Shown: piece after piece, positions 13,611-22,989 of the stretch
How positions within the stretch are numbered: position 1 is the stretch's first letter
Layout: every line of letters starts with the position of its first letter
Assembly (NCBI GenBank): GCA_024958715.1
Contig: JANWUS010000072.1
Coordinates: 1 to 59,802 of the forward strand
Reading direction: 5' to 3'
Length of the DNA: 59,802 bases
Source: Cyanobium sp. FGCU52
Lineage (GTDB): Bacteria; Cyanobacteriota; Cyanobacteriia; PCC-6307; Cyanobiaceae
The notes under the pieces: model-generated
What the model was told of the DNA's origin: nothing
What the model saw: only the letters and a program-made list of their open reading frames with translations
The model's database searches: none
Position numbers and translations under genes: made by a program

Positions 13611-14401
13611 CCCGCCAGGGCGTCCCGCAGGGCCGCCAGACCCTCGCCGCTGCGGGCCGACACCTCCAGGCGCCGGGCCGCAGGCGCCACCCGGGCCACG
13701 TTGGCGTGGGTGCGCTCGCGGTCGAAGCCCACCGCCGCGGCCAGGTCGCTCTTGCCGATCAGCACCAGGTCGGCGGAATGGAAGGTGGCCGGGTACTTCA
13801 GGGGCTTGTCCTCCCCCTCGGTCACCGAGAGCAGCACCACCCGCAGGCTCTCGCCCAGGTCGTAGGCGGCGGGGCAGACGAGGTTGCCCACGTTCTCGAT
13901 CACCAGCCAGTCGAGCGAGGCGAGGGGAACGCCCGCGGCCTCCAGCTCGTCGGCGGCCCGGGCCACCATCGCCGCCTCCAGATGGCAGGCCTGGCCGGTG
14001 GTGATCTGCACGGCCGGCACGCCGGCCTCCCGCAGGCGGCGGGCGTCGTTGTCGGTGGCGAGATCGCCCACGATCACCGCCATCCGACCGCCGCCGGCGC
14101 GGGCCAGGGCCTCCAGCAGCGCCGTCTTGCCGGAACCGGGGGAGGAGAGCAGGTTCACCACCCGCACGCCCGCTTCAGCGAAGCGCTGGCGGTTCAGGGC
14201 CGCCAGCTGGTCATTGCGGGCCAGCAGGCGCTGACCCACCGGCAGGTCGTGCACCGCGGCGCCGTGGTGATGGGCGGTGTCGTGGTGGTGGTGGTGGTGG
14301 TGGTGGTGGTGGTGCGGCTCGTGGTCGTGACGATGGGCCGGCGCCGGAACCGGCGCCGCAACCGACGCCTCGGGGAGGCCGCACGGGCAGTCGCTGCACA
14401 T
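13607..14401 (-). CDS. hypB: nickel-insertion GTPase HypB
   Basis: The 264-residue GTPase delivers nickel to the hydrogenase large subunit. Its N terminus has a CxxCxC metal site (MCSDCPC) and then a His-rich region including 11 His in a row (residues 30-40). This is the nickel-storage type of HypB. The G domain shows the P-loop SPGSGKT (87-93), [21 protein letters not shown] and IGKSDL. The gene overlaps hypF by 4 bp and follows hypA after 114 bp. The His run is encoded by a perfect trinucleotide repeat (14282-14314), so its length may vary between strains. Confidence 0.96.
   Translation of the reverse strand: MCSDCPCGLPEASVAAPVPAPAHRHDHEPHHHHHHHHHHHDTAHHHGAAVHDLPVGQRLLARNDQLAALNRQRFAEAGVRVVNLLSSPGSGKTALLEALARAGGGRMAVIVGDLATDNDARRLREAGVPAVQITTGQACHLEAAMVARAADELEAAGVPLASLDWLVIENVGNLVCPAAYDLGESLRVVLLSVTEGEDKPLKYPATFHSADLVLIGKSDLAAAVGFDRERTHANVARVAPAARRLEVSARSGEGLAALRDALAG
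14282..14314 (-). repeat. (CAC)11 trinucleotide repeat in hypB
   Basis: Eleven identical CAC codons encode the poly-His run of HypB. On the plus strand it reads as repeated GTG. It is a microsatellite inside a coding region, in frame, so slippage would change only the number of histidines. Confidence 0.9.
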
Positions 14402-14515
14402 GACTCCCCTCCGGGGCTTGGGCGGACGCTGGGGTTGCTCCAGGCTAGGGAGGCCACAGCTCGATCACCAAGTCGGCCAGGGTGCGCAGACGCTGGGCCA
14501 GACGCGGGGCGGGAG

Positions 14516-14911
14516 TCATGGAATGTCTTTCGCTGCCGGAGAGGGCGCCTCGGCGGGCGGTCCGCTCCCCTCCTCCAGCTCCAGCGAGCGGAGCTCCAGC
14601 TCCCGGCCCTGCAGCAGCTCCAGGCTGATCGCTCCGCAGAGCGGGCATTCGCAGTTCCCCTCCGGCGCCGGAAACGGCTGGGCGCAGGGGCCGCAGAAAC
14701 ACACGGCGGGTACCGCCTCGATCACCAGCCGGGCCTCCTCGGCGATCGTGCCCTCCATCACCACCGTGAAGGCGAAGCGCAGGGCCTCCGGCTCCACCCC
14801 CGCCAGGCTGCCGATCCGCAGCCTGATCGCCACGATCCGCCCGGCCCCGTGCCGGCCCGCCTGCTCCAGGGCCTGATCGCGCACCGCCTCCATCAGGCTC
14901 AGCTCATGCAT
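14516..14911 (-). CDS. hypA: hydrogenase nickel-insertion protein HypA
   Basis: The 131-residue protein begins MHELSLMEAV; the Met-His-Glu start binds nickel. The zinc site has two CxxC pairs (CGPC and CPLC) near residues 75-95. HypA hands nickel to HypB/HoxH during maturation. The C-terminal 20 residues (GSGPPAEAPSPAAKDIP region) form a Pro/Ala-rich tail beyond the usual end. It lies directly downstream of the DUF2207 gene (29 bp gap) and upstream of hypB, on the same strand. Confidence 0.94.
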   Translation of the reverse strand: MHELSLMEAVRDQALEQAGRHGAGRIVAIRLRIGSLAGVEPEALRFAFTVVMEGTIAEEARLVIEAVPAVCFCGPCAQPFPAPEGNCECPLCGAISLELLQGRELELRSLELEEGSGPPAEAPSPAAKDIP

Positions 14912-14940
14912 GGCGGCCACCGCCGGGTCGCACCCTCCAC

Positions 14941-16779
14941 TCAGAAGCCACCGCCACCTCCACCGCCGTCGCCCCCACCGGAACTGCCGCCGCCCGAGCT
15001 GCCGCTGGAGCTGGAGCCCGAACTGCTGGGGGAGGACTGCATCACGTGGCTGGTGGTGGTGCAGCAGTCCTCGAGGCTGGAGCCGAAGTCGCCGATGTCG
15101 AAGCCGTTGTGGCTGCTGACGTACCAGTCGGGAGGCTGCTGCAGGATGCCTCGGAAGGCGTCCGTCCAGCGTCGGGTCTGCCCCGCCACCATCGCGTAGG
15201 GGAGGAAGCGCTCGAACAGTTCCGGCGTGCGGATCACGGCATTGAAGCGGGGAGCATCGACCCGCCGCAGAAACTCCTGGAACCCCAGGGTCTGGCGCAG
15301 CGTCTCCACCCCCTTCAGCGTGCGCCTGGGCATGATCCAGGCGAAGCGAACGATCAGCAGCAGCGTGACCAGCAGGGCAAGGAGCGAGAGCAGCGGATCG
15401 GCCTGAAGCTGCAGCCGGGCGAGGTCCGGGGGGAGCAGCAGCCCGTTGACGGCGAGCACCACCACCGCGATCGCGATCGCCAGGCCGGCGAGAAGCGTGA
15501 TGCCCCGCACCGTTGCGGGCCAGCGCCGGTAGAAGCCCTGCGCCAGCACCGCCTGACGCACCAACTCCTCGAACCCCGGCACATGCACGTAGAAGCAATC
15601 GCGCAGGTCATCGGTGTCGACCGTCGCGCCGACGGAGGGGGAGGGGAACAGGCGCTCGATCAGGTAGAGCTCATGGGGCGCCATGTCGCGCCAGTTGAGC
15701 AGGGTGGTGCGCAGGGTGAAGCGGTAGTGCTTCGGCAGCGGCAGGAACGGAAGCCACGGATCCAGCTGCTCGATCTGCAGGTGGCCCTTCACCGCCAGAT
15801 CCACCAGCGTGGCGCCCAGGTTTTCGCTGGCCACGCTCTGCTTCACCAGGCTGCCCAGCACCGCAGGCGGCAGGCCGCCGGGCGGTTCGTAGACCACCGT
15901 CACCGGGCCCAGGGCCGGATCCCGGCCCACCCTCCACCAGAGGGAGCCCAGGATCAGGGCGGTGATCAGGGGCAGCAGCAGGGCCAGCCGTCCCCTCAGC
16001 CAGCCCAGCAGGCGGGCCGGAGCGGAAGGGGCCGTCACCAGGCCCTTGTCGAACCCCACCGCCAGGGTCAGGCCCTCCCCGGGCTCGAGCCTGCGGGTGC
16101 TCACCGCCGTCACCTCGCGCGGGCCGATCGTGAGCAGGGCGTCCTTGCCCCGGGCCCCCTGCGGGCCGGTGTACACCGAGGCGTGCACCCCCTGGGCTCC
16201 TTCCGGCAACCTCACCATGGCCCGCACCTGATCGATCGGGATCTCCCAGGCATTGCCGGTCACGTTCCAGTTGAGCTCGTCGTGGTCGGGGTAGTGGCGC
16301 ACGCCGTTGGCCACCCGGTAGCGCAGCACCACGGTGCGGGTGGCGTCCTCGGCGCCGGGCACGAAGATCCGCCACATCAGGTTCTCGCCCTCGTGAGACG
16401 TCTCGACGCGGTAGGGGCGGCCGTCGTCCCCGCTGGCGGAGAGCAGCCTGAGGCCCAGGGGTTCGACGCCACCGGGACGGTTCGCCAGCTCGGGGATCTC
16501 GCGGCGCAGACCGTTCCACCGCCCCTGGAAGCGGGCGGTGAGCGTCTCAACGATCTGCAGCGAACCATCGCGCGCCACCTGCGCGTCCATCGCGAAGCTC
16601 TGAAGCTGGAGTTGCCGCTGGGCCACCTGCGCCAGCCCTGTGCCCCCCGGCAGCAGCAGCAGAACGCCCAGGCCCGCTGCGAGCAGCAGGGCCAGCCATG
16701 GGGCCAGCCGCCGGACGCCCTGGCGGGGGTAGGCGCCGGGCATCCGGGCGCCCGCCCGCTCAGCCACCGAAGGCGACAC
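14941..16779 (-). CDS. DUF2207 membrane protein (LemA partner)
   Basis: The product is about 612 residues. A first hydrophobic helix (LAPWLALLLAAGLGVLLLLP) precedes an extracytoplasmic DUF2207 domain (about 55-265, with MDAQVARDGSLQIVETLTA). A TM helix (LALLLPLITALILGSLWW) and a cytoplasmic part follow, then two more helices near 430-490. The tail is a Ser/Gly-rich run ending in many glycines, common in this family. Such proteins occur with LemA; their role is unknown. If Met1 is used it overlaps lemA by 20 bp; the Met at 16743 is an alternative start. Confidence 0.8.
   Translation of the reverse strand: MSPSVAERAGARMPGAYPRQGVRRLAPWLALLLAAGLGVLLLLPGGTGLAQVAQRQLQLQSFAMDAQVARDGSLQIVETLTARFQGRWNGLRREIPELANRPGGVEPLGLRLLSASGDDGRPYRVETSHEGENLMWRIFVPGAEDATRTVVLRYRVANGVRHYPDHDELNWNVTGNAWEIPIDQVRAMVRLPEGAQGVHASVYTGPQGARGKDALLTIGPREVTAVSTRRLEPGEGLTLAVGFDKGLVTAPSAPARLLGWLRGRLALLLPLITALILGSLWWRVGRDPALGPVTVVYEPPGGLPPAVLGSLVKQSVASENLGATLVDLAVKGHLQIEQLDPWLPFLPLPKHYRFTLRTTLLNWRDMAPHELYLIERLFPSPSVGATVDTDDLRDCFYVHVPGFEELVRQAVLAQGFYRRWPATVRGITLLAGLAIAIAVVVLAVNGLLLPPDLARLQLQADPLLSLLALLVTLLLIVRFAWIMPRRTLKGVETLRQTLGFQEFLRRVDAPRFNAVIRTPELFERFLPYAMVAGQTRRWTDAFRGILQQPPDWYVSSHNGFDIGDFGSSLEDCCTTTSHVMQSSPSSSGSSSSGSSGGGSSGGGDGGGGGGGF
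15467..15480. repeat. overlapping HIP1 octamers
   Basis: Two overlapping copies of GCGATCGC occur here, and more are scattered through the window (for example near 13063, 21621 and 23173). This palindrome is over-represented in many cyanobacterial genomes and supports the taxonomic reading. Confidence 0.8.
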
Positions 16780-17314
16780 GGGGCACGGCCGCCTCGGCGC
16801 GGTCGCTCAGTTCGAAGAATTGCCGCGAGCGGACGCCGAAGACACCGGCGACCAGATTGGAGGGGAACTGCACGATCGCCGTGTTGAGATCGCGCACCAC
16901 GGCGTTGTAATAGCGGCGAGCGTTCTGCAGCGCCTCCTCGATGCCGCCCAGATCCCGCTGCAGGGCGGTGAAACTCTCCACCGCCCGCAGGGCGGGATAG
17001 GCCTCCGCCAGGGCGACCACCTGGCCGATGGAGGCCGCCAGCTGCTGCTCGGCCCGCTGCTGTTCCGCCGGACCGCGCGCGCGGATGGCGCTGTTGCGCG
17101 CCTCGATCACGGCCCGGAAGCTCTCCTGCTCGTGGCTGGCGTAGCCCTGCACCGTTTCCACGAGGTTGGGGATCAGATCGTGGCGGCGCTTCAGCTGCAC
17201 CTCGATGTCGGCCCAGGCGTTATCGGCCTGCACGTTGAGGCCGGCCAGGCGGTTGTAGAGCGCCACCAGCCCCAGGGCCAGAACCGCGAGAACGACCAGC
17301 AACGCAACAGCCAT
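16760..17314 (-). CDS. lemA: LemA family protein
   Basis: The 184-residue protein has one N-terminal TM helix (AVALLVVLAVLALGLVALYN) and the LemA helical domain: NRLAGLNVQADNAWADIEVQLKRRHDLIPNLVETV in substance, then AEAYPALRAVESF and ARRYYNAVVRDLN. It is anchored with the domain in the periplasm. Function is not established. It precedes DUF2207 with overlap, the usual pairing. Its place between hoxW and hypA inside the hydrogenase array is unusual. Confidence 0.9.
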   Translation of the reverse strand: MAVALLVVLAVLALGLVALYNRLAGLNVQADNAWADIEVQLKRRHDLIPNLVETVQGYASHEQESFRAVIEARNSAIRARGPAEQQRAEQQLAASIGQVVALAEAYPALRAVESFTALQRDLGGIEEALQNARRYYNAVVRDLNTAIVQFPSNLVAGVFGVRSRQFFELSDRAEAAVPRVAFGG

Positions 17315-17371
17315 CGTGACCCGGTGGGGTTGGGCGAAAGAGGAAGGGATGGAGCCGATCTGAACGGAACT

Positions 17372-17851
17372 CTAGGCAGGCTTTTTCGCCAGCCAATCCT
17401 CCAGCAGGCGGCCGGCCGCCGGCAGCCGGGCACGGAGGTCGTCGCTCAGGTCGGTGCCGTGGGGGAAGGCGAAGGCGGGCACCAGCAGCAGCCAGCCGGG
17501 TGGCGTGGCGCCCCCCAGCAGCCCCGCCAGGGCGAGCAGGCCGGCCGGATCGAGGCCATGGCCGCCGCCCACCCCCACCTCGCCGGACTGCTCCGGCCGC
17601 AGGGGCCGCAGCAGCGGCGCCGGATCCGGCCCTTCGGCGCACCAGGCATCCACGAACAGCACCCGCCGCACCTCCGCCAGCTCCAGCGCCAGTTCGGGGG
17701 TCACCTGCCGCACCAGCCGCACCGCCGGTGCCGGCCGGTGACGCCGCGCCCGCCGCGCCAGCCACCAGCCCGCCCCATCGTCGCCGCGCAGGGGATTGCC
17801 CACACCGATCACCAGATCCGCGCCAGCGGCGAGCGCCGCTGGCGCGCTCAT
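17372..17851 (-). CDS. hoxW: hydrogenase maturation endopeptidase HoxW
   Basis: The 159-residue protease begins with [18 protein letters not shown], the nickel-sensing Asp-containing signature of the HyaD/HoxW family; a second acidic residue is in [10 protein letters not shown] and a His in GGGHGLDP. It removes the C-terminal peptide of HoxH after nickel insertion. The start overlaps the hoxH stop by 4 bp, which fits a dedicated protease for HoxH. Confidence 0.92.
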   Translation of the reverse strand: MSAPAALAAGADLVIGVGNPLRGDDGAGWWLARRARRHRPAPAVRLVRQVTPELALELAEVRRVLFVDAWCAEGPDPAPLLRPLRPEQSGEVGVGGGHGLDPAGLLALAGLLGGATPPGWLLLVPAFAFPHGTDLSDDLRARLPAAGRLLEDWLAKKPA

Positions 17852-19290
17852 CCGCGGCAGCGCTCGGCCACCAGGCTGCCGTCGGCCGCCCGCAGCTCGA
17901 GGCGCAGGGGCATCTGCCCGGCGGCGTGGGTGCTGCAGGAGAGGCAGGGATCGAAGCAGCGGATCCCCGCCTCCACCCGATTGAGCAGCGGCTCGGGGAT
18001 CGTGGCATCCGGCCCCACCGGCTCCGTGATGTACTCCCTGGCGATCTGGGCCACGGTGCGGTTCATCGCCAGGTTGTTCTGTCCCGTGGCGATGATCAGG
18101 TTCACCTTCTGGATCAGGCCGTCGTCGTCGACCCGGTAGTGGTGGAAGAGAGTGCCGCGCGGGGCCTCACTCACCCCCACCGCCTCGTTGCGGTTGAGCG
18201 AGGCGCGCGAGCGCACCCGGCCGGTCATCAGCTCGGGATCGTTGACGAGTTCCTCGATCGCCTCCAGGCAGGCCACGATCTCCACCAGCCGGGCGTGGTG
18301 ATAGGCGAACGACGAGGTGGCGACCTGGCCGCTGCGGGCCCTGAGATCGGCGAGTTCGGCATCGGCCCAGGGGGTGCCGATCGCATCGCACACGTTCAAC
18401 CGGGCCAGGGGCCCCACCCTGTACATGCCGTCCGGATAGCCGAGCGGGCGGTAGTAGGGGAACTTGAGATAGCTCCAGGGCTCCACCGCCTCCCCCAGGA
18501 AGGTGTGGTAGTCGTCCTCGCTGAGGCCGTCGGCCACGATCGTGCCGTCGCTGGCGCGCACGCGGATCGTGCCGTCGATGTGCTCCCAGCGCCCGCCCTC
18601 GCCCACCAGGCCCAGGAAGAGGCTGGGGAAGTCGCCGAACACCCGCTGCTCCCGCTGCAGGGGCCCGTCGAGCAGGCGCTTGTAGAGATCGAGCGCCAGG
18701 CGCACGGTGGCGCGGGCCTCGGGCAGGCGATCGAGGATCCACGCCTTCGCCTCGGCGCTCAGGGGCGTGCGCACGCCGCCCGGCACCGCCCAGGCGGAGT
18801 GGATCTTTCGGCCCCCCAGCAGCTCCAGCACCTGCTGGCCGAACTGGCGCAGGCGGATGCCGGCCCGGGCCAGGTCGGGATCGGCGGCCATCAGCCCGAA
18901 CACGTTGCGTTTGGCCGGATCGCTCTCCCACCCCAGCAGGAAATCCGGACTGCTCAGATGGAAGAAGGAGAGGGCATGGCTCTGGGTGAGCTGGGCCAGG
19001 TTGAGCAGGCGCCGCAGCCGCGCCGCGGCCGGCGGGATCGCCACCGCCAGCAGCTTGTCGCCGGTCTTGGCGGCGGCCAGCAGATGGCTCACCGGACAGA
19101 TGCCGCAGATGCGGGCCGTGATGCCCGCCATCTCGGTGAAGGGCCGGCCCTCGCAGAACTTCTCGAAGCCCCGGTACTCCACCACGTGGAAGCGGGCATC
19201 GACGAGGTGGCCCCCCTCGTCGAGGTGGAGGGTGATCTTGGCGTGGCCCTCGATGCGGGTGACCGGATCGATGAGGACGGTGCGGGTCAT
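17848..19290 (-). CDS. hoxH: bidirectional [NiFe]-hydrogenase large subunit HoxH
   Basis: The 480-residue catalytic subunit carries the Ni-Fe site. The proximal ligands are in [10 protein letters not shown] (Cys62, Cys65). The distal ligands are in DPCLSCSTH (Cys449, Cys452), close to the C terminus. The 25 residues after His455 (AAGQMPL onward) are the propeptide expected to be cut by HoxW. All four Cys and the DPCxxCxxH cleavage context are intact, so it looks functional. It pairs with HoxY and takes electrons through HoxEFU. It follows hoxY after 19 bp. Confidence 0.97.
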   Translation of the reverse strand: MTRTVLIDPVTRIEGHAKITLHLDEGGHLVDARFHVVEYRGFEKFCEGRPFTEMAGITARICGICPVSHLLAAAKTGDKLLAVAIPPAAARLRRLLNLAQLTQSHALSFFHLSSPDFLLGWESDPAKRNVFGLMAADPDLARAGIRLRQFGQQVLELLGGRKIHSAWAVPGGVRTPLSAEAKAWILDRLPEARATVRLALDLYKRLLDGPLQREQRVFGDFPSLFLGLVGEGGRWEHIDGTIRVRASDGTIVADGLSEDDYHTFLGEAVEPWSYLKFPYYRPLGYPDGMYRVGPLARLNVCDAIGTPWADAELADLRARSGQVATSSFAYHHARLVEIVACLEAIEELVNDPELMTGRVRSRASLNRNEAVGVSEAPRGTLFHHYRVDDDGLIQKVNLIIATGQNNLAMNRTVAQIAREYITEPVGPDATIPEPLLNRVEAGIRCFDPCLSCSTHAAGQMPLRLELRAADGSLVAERCRG

Positions 19291-19309
19291 GGCGCTCTCG
19301 GGGGGAACC

Positions 19310-19921
19310 TCAGCCGAAACGGAGCATCGACGCTCCCTCCATCCGCGGCGGCTGCCCGTGCAGCAGCGGCTCGATCGCCGCGCGGATGCGCTCCGCCGAC
19401 GGCGGACAGCCCGGCAGGTAGAGATCCACCGGGATCACCTCATGCAGGGGCAGCACCTTCTCCAGCAGCTCCGGCACGATGCCCGGGGCGTGGGGAAGCT
19501 GGGCACCGCTGTCGGCCAGCTCCACGTAGCCCCGCTCCAGCACCGCCTCCGGTCCGGTGAGCAGGTTGCGCAGCCCCGGCACGTTCGCCGTCACGGCGCA
19601 GTCGCCGAACGACACCACCATCCTGCTGTGCTGGCGCAGGGTGAGGGCCAGCTCCAGGTTGTCGACGTTGGCCACGGCCCCTTCCACCAGGCAGAGATCC
19701 ACGTTCTCGGGGAATGCTTTCAAGTCGCTGGCGACCGGCGAGAACACCACCTCGGCCCGCTCGGCCAGATCGAACAGAAACTCGTCGAGGTCGAGGAACG
19801 ACATGTGGCAGCCGGAGCAGCCCGCCAGCCACACCGTGGCCAGGCGCAGCTTCGCAGAGACAGCGGCGGGGGCATCAGCGGGGGAAGGGGGGGTGTCGGG
19901 CATCGGTTCCGGGTCGCTCAC
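19310..19921 (-). CDS. hoxY: hydrogenase small subunit HoxY
   Basis: The product of about 203 residues carries the proximal [4Fe-4S] cluster. The motif [13 protein letters not shown] and later Cys in [14 protein letters not shown] and [11 protein letters not shown] supply the ligands. I placed the start at GTG 19921, which overlaps the hoxU stop (GTGA); ATG 19903 is an alternative. The open frame continues upstream only as a shadow of hoxU. The protein relays electrons between HoxH and the diaphorase HoxFU. Confidence 0.94.
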   Translation of the reverse strand: MSDPEPMPDTPPSPADAPAAVSAKLRLATVWLAGCSGCHMSFLDLDEFLFDLAERAEVVFSPVASDLKAFPENVDLCLVEGAVANVDNLELALTLRQHSRMVVSFGDCAVTANVPGLRNLLTGPEAVLERGYVELADSGAQLPHAPGIVPELLEKVLPLHEVIPVDLYLPGCPPSAERIRAAIEPLLHGQPPRMEGASMLRFG

Positions 19922-20637
19922 TGGTTGCTCCACTGGTGCTGCTCGCGGGCCCGCCGCAGCAGCTCGGCACGCTCGGCGTGGGGATGCTTCTCGGCGGTGG
20001 TGTCCTCCTTGCGGAACAGGGCGCCGGTGGGACAGACATCGACGCACTTGCCGCAGGAGGTGCAGGCCTCCACGTCGCCCCAGGGCTCATCGAGGCCGGC
20101 GATGATCGTGCACTGGCTGCCGCGCATGGCCACGTCCCAGACGTGCGCCCCCTCGATCTCGTCGCAGACCCGCACGCAGCGGGTGCAGAGGATGCAGCGG
20201 TGGTGATCGAGGGCGAACTGCGGATGGGAGGCATCGACGTGGCGATGCGGATAGCGGTAGGGGAAGCGGGAGTGGTCCATGCCCACCGCCACCGCCACAT
20301 CCTGCAGTTCGCAGTCGCCGTTGGCGACGCAGAAGGCGCACACATGGTTGCCCTCGGCGAAGAACAGCTCCACCGCCATGCGGCGATAGCGCTGCAGCTC
20401 CTCGGTGTCGGTGCGGATCGCCATGCCCTCGGCCGCTTCGGTGGCGCAGGCGGGCAGCAGGCGGCCGCCGGCCTCCGGCGCCACCAGGCAGAGGCGGCAG
20501 GCGCCCACCGGCGTCAGCCCCTCGAGGTGGCAGAGGGTGGGCAGCTCCACACCGGCGGCGCGGGCGGCCTCCAGCAGGCTGGCGCCGGCGGGCACCGCCA
20601 CCTCCTGGCCGTTCACCCGCAGGGTCACGACGCTCAT
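19918..20637 (-). CDS. hoxU: diaphorase subunit HoxU
   Basis: The 239-residue iron-sulfur protein has a plant-type [2Fe-2S] domain ([15 protein letters not shown] and a later Cys, about 35-70) and a NuoG-like His/Cys segment (about 95-115). Two [4Fe-4S] motifs follow ([11 protein letters not shown], about 140; [12 protein letters not shown], about 190). It links the HoxF flavin to HoxY. The ATG overlaps the hoxF stop by 4 bp. Confidence 0.95.
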   Translation of the reverse strand: MSVVTLRVNGQEVAVPAGASLLEAARAAGVELPTLCHLEGLTPVGACRLCLVAPEAGGRLLPACATEAAEGMAIRTDTEELQRYRRMAVELFFAEGNHVCAFCVANGDCELQDVAVAVGMDHSRFPYRYPHRHVDASHPQFALDHHRCILCTRCVRVCDEIEGAHVWDVAMRGSQCTIIAGLDEPWGDVEACTSCGKCVDVCPTGALFRKEDTTAEKHPHAERAELLRRAREQHQWSNQ

Positions 20638-22295
20638 GGCGCGTACCCCCGGGTCTCGCCGTCGGGGCCGACGGTGCAGGTGTCGGGCGGCTCGCAGTGC
20701 GACGGCTCCCGCAACGCCGCCTCATACTCGTGGCGGAACCAGCGCAGGGTGCTGAGCACCGGATTGGGCGCCGCCTGGCCGAGCCCGCAGAGGCTGGTGG
20801 CCCGCACCATGCCGCAGAGCTCCTCGAGACGCTCCAGATCGGCCGCTTCGGCCCGGTGCTCCACGAAGCGGTCGAGCAGCTCGGCCAGCTGCACGGTGCC
20901 CGCCCGGCACGGCACGCACTTGCCGCAGCTCTCGTTGACGCTGAAGCGCATGAAGTGGCGGGCCACCACCGGCATCGAGGTGGTCTCCCCCATCACCACC
21001 ATGCCGCCGGAGCCCATCATCGAGCCCAGCTGCAGCAGGCTCTCGTAGTCGACCGGCGTGTCGAGCCGTTCCTCCGGGATGCAGCCGCCGGAAGGACCAC
21101 CGGTCTGCACGGCCTTCACGGCGCTGCCATCGGGAACGCCGCCGCCCATCTCCTCCACCACGGTGCGCAGGGGCATGCCCATCGGCACCTCCACCAGCCC
21201 GGTGTGGCGCACGGCACCGGAGAGGGCGAACACCTTGGTGCCGCGGCTGCCCTCGGTGCCCATCGCCGCGTACCAGTCGCCCCCTTCCCGCAGGATCGCC
21301 GGCACGGCGCTGAAGGTTTCGACGTTGTTGATCAGGGTGGGGGCGCCCCACAGCCCCGACTGGGCCGGGTAGGGGGGACGGGGGCGGGGCATGCCGCGCT
21401 GGCCCTGGATCGAGAGCAGCAGGGCCGTTTCCTCGCCGCACACGTAGGCGCCCGCCCCCACCCGCACCTCGATCGTGAGCGAGAAGTCGCTGCCGAAGAT
21501 GCCGCGGCCCAGCACGCCCTTGCGACGGGCCTGCTGCAGGGCGAGGCGCAGGCGCTCGATCGCCAGGGGATACTCCGCCCGCACATACACGTAGCCGCGA
21601 TCGGCACCCACGGCGTAGGCGGCGATCGCCATCCCCTCGATCAGCCGATGGGGATCGCTCTCGAGCACGCTGCGGTCCATGAAGGCACCGGGATCGCCCT
21701 CGTCGGCGTTGCACACCACCGTGCGCGGGCCCGGGGGCTGGAGCGCCACCGTGTCCCACTTGAGACCCGTGGGGTAGCCGGCGCCGCCCCGGCCCCGCAG
21801 CCCGCTGCGGCGCACCTCGTCGCGCACCTGCTTGGGGGTGAGCTCGGCCAGCACCCGCCGCAGCTGGCCGTAGGCGCCATGGGCGAGGGCATCGTCGATC
21901 GATTCGGGATCGACCTGGCCGCAGGTTTCGAGCACCACCGGCCGCTGGAGGCGGAAGAAGGGATGCTCGAGATCGAGGCGGTGGGATTCGAGCGCCGCCC
22001 GGGCCCCGCCGGCTTCGGCCCCCTGCTCCCGGGCGGCGGCCAGCAGATCGGCGGCGCGCTCGGGCGGCACCGCGCCGTAAAGACGGGTGCCCTCCGGCCC
22101 GTCGCAGGCGACCAGGGGCCCGCGGCCGCACAGGCGCAGGCAGCCCACCGGCTTGATCGTGAGCCCCTCGGTGGCGTCGGCATCGCAGGCGGTGCGCAGC
22201 GCCGCCAGCAGGGCGTCGCCTCCGGCCGAGCGGCAGCCACTGGCGCCGCAGCAGCGCAGCTGCCGAGCGGGCGACTCCGGCTGGGGAACGGGCAT
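20634..22295 (-). CDS. hoxF: NAD(P)H-binding diaphorase subunit HoxF
   Basis: The 553-residue NuoF-like subunit exchanges electrons with NAD(P)H. An N-terminal thioredoxin-like [2Fe-2S] part (CCGASGC, CLRLCG; residues 14-55) is fused to the FMN/NAD domain (GRGGAGYPTGLKW, CNADEGDPGAFMDR, GAGAYVCGEETAL). A C-terminal [4Fe-4S] site follows (ESCGKCVPCRAGT with SLCGLGQ). Length and motifs are complete. It follows hoxE after 75 bp and overlaps hoxU. Confidence 0.96.
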   Translation of the reverse strand: MPVPQPESPARQLRCCGASGCRSAGGDALLAALRTACDADATEGLTIKPVGCLRLCGRGPLVACDGPEGTRLYGAVPPERAADLLAAAREQGAEAGGARAALESHRLDLEHPFFRLQRPVVLETCGQVDPESIDDALAHGAYGQLRRVLAELTPKQVRDEVRRSGLRGRGGAGYPTGLKWDTVALQPPGPRTVVCNADEGDPGAFMDRSVLESDPHRLIEGMAIAAYAVGADRGYVYVRAEYPLAIERLRLALQQARRKGVLGRGIFGSDFSLTIEVRVGAGAYVCGEETALLLSIQGQRGMPRPRPPYPAQSGLWGAPTLINNVETFSAVPAILREGGDWYAAMGTEGSRGTKVFALSGAVRHTGLVEVPMGMPLRTVVEEMGGGVPDGSAVKAVQTGGPSGGCIPEERLDTPVDYESLLQLGSMMGSGGMVVMGETTSMPVVARHFMRFSVNESCGKCVPCRAGTVQLAELLDRFVEHRAEAADLERLEELCGMVRATSLCGLGQAAPNPVLSTLRWFRHEYEAALREPSHCEPPDTCTVGPDGETRGYAP

Positions 22296-22370
22296 CCGGA
22301 ACCGGGAGCGCTGTTCCCTTGATAGCGAGGAGATCGGCGGCTGGCTGCGGCGTCAGGAAACGCGCGTGGC

Positions 22371-22910
22371 TCAGGCGGTGGCCGGCCGGGGGAGGCCCGC
22401 CGCATCCAGCCGCTCCTCCAGCTCCTCGGGCTGGTCCACCGGCAGCTTGGTCACCAGCACCCCGTCCACCACCACCACCGGCGCCTGGCCGCAGGCCCCC
22501 AGGCAGCTCACGTGCTGGACGGCCCAGGTGCCGTTGCCGGCGGGATCATCGAGCTCAACCCCCAACCGGGATTCGAGCCGCCGCGCCAGCTGGGCGCCAC
22601 CGCGCACGAAGCAGGCGGTGCCCAGGCAGACGGCGCAGCGATGGGCAGTGGGGGGCTCGAGCCGGAACAGGTGGTAGAAGCTGGCCACGCCGTAGACCCG
22701 GCTGAGGGGCAGGCGCATCAGAGTGGCCACCTCCCGCAGGGCCTCGGGCGGCAGGTAGCCGTGGAGCTCCTGCACCTGGTGCAGCACCTCGATCAGGGCA
22801 TCGGCGCGAGCCCCGTGGCGCCGCACCACCTGGGCCAGGGAGGCAGGGGCTGCGGTGGTGGCCGTAGCGGTGGCCGTAGTGGTGGCCGCCGAAGCGGGGG
22901 TGACGGTCAC
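22371..22910 (-). CDS. hoxE: hydrogenase diaphorase subunit HoxE
   Basis: The 179-residue NuoE-like protein has a thioredoxin-like [2Fe-2S] fold with ligands in AVCLGTACF and SCLGACGQAP. The first 25 residues are Ala/Thr-rich and not conserved. HoxE joins HoxFU and may provide contact with ferredoxin or membranes. It is the first gene of the long minus-strand hydrogenase array, so the operon promoter is expected in or above 22911-22989. Confidence 0.94.
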   Translation of the reverse strand: MTVTPASAATTTATATATTAAPASLAQVVRRHGARADALIEVLHQVQELHGYLPPEALREVATLMRLPLSRVYGVASFYHLFRLEPPTAHRCAVCLGTACFVRGGAQLARRLESRLGVELDDPAGNGTWAVQHVSCLGACGQAPVVVVDGVLVTKLPVDQPEELEERLDAAGLPRPATA

Positions 22911-22989
22911 GACTGACGCTCGAGCGAACCCTGGCCCCGTCGTAGCAGCAAAGGCACGCCGGGTCAGCTGTCAGCCCCCGCAGAGACGA

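Noticed and set aside
14282..14314. Tandem GTG repeats as possible CRISPR or iterons
   Set aside because: They are the CAC codons of the HypB poly-His run; there are no spacers.
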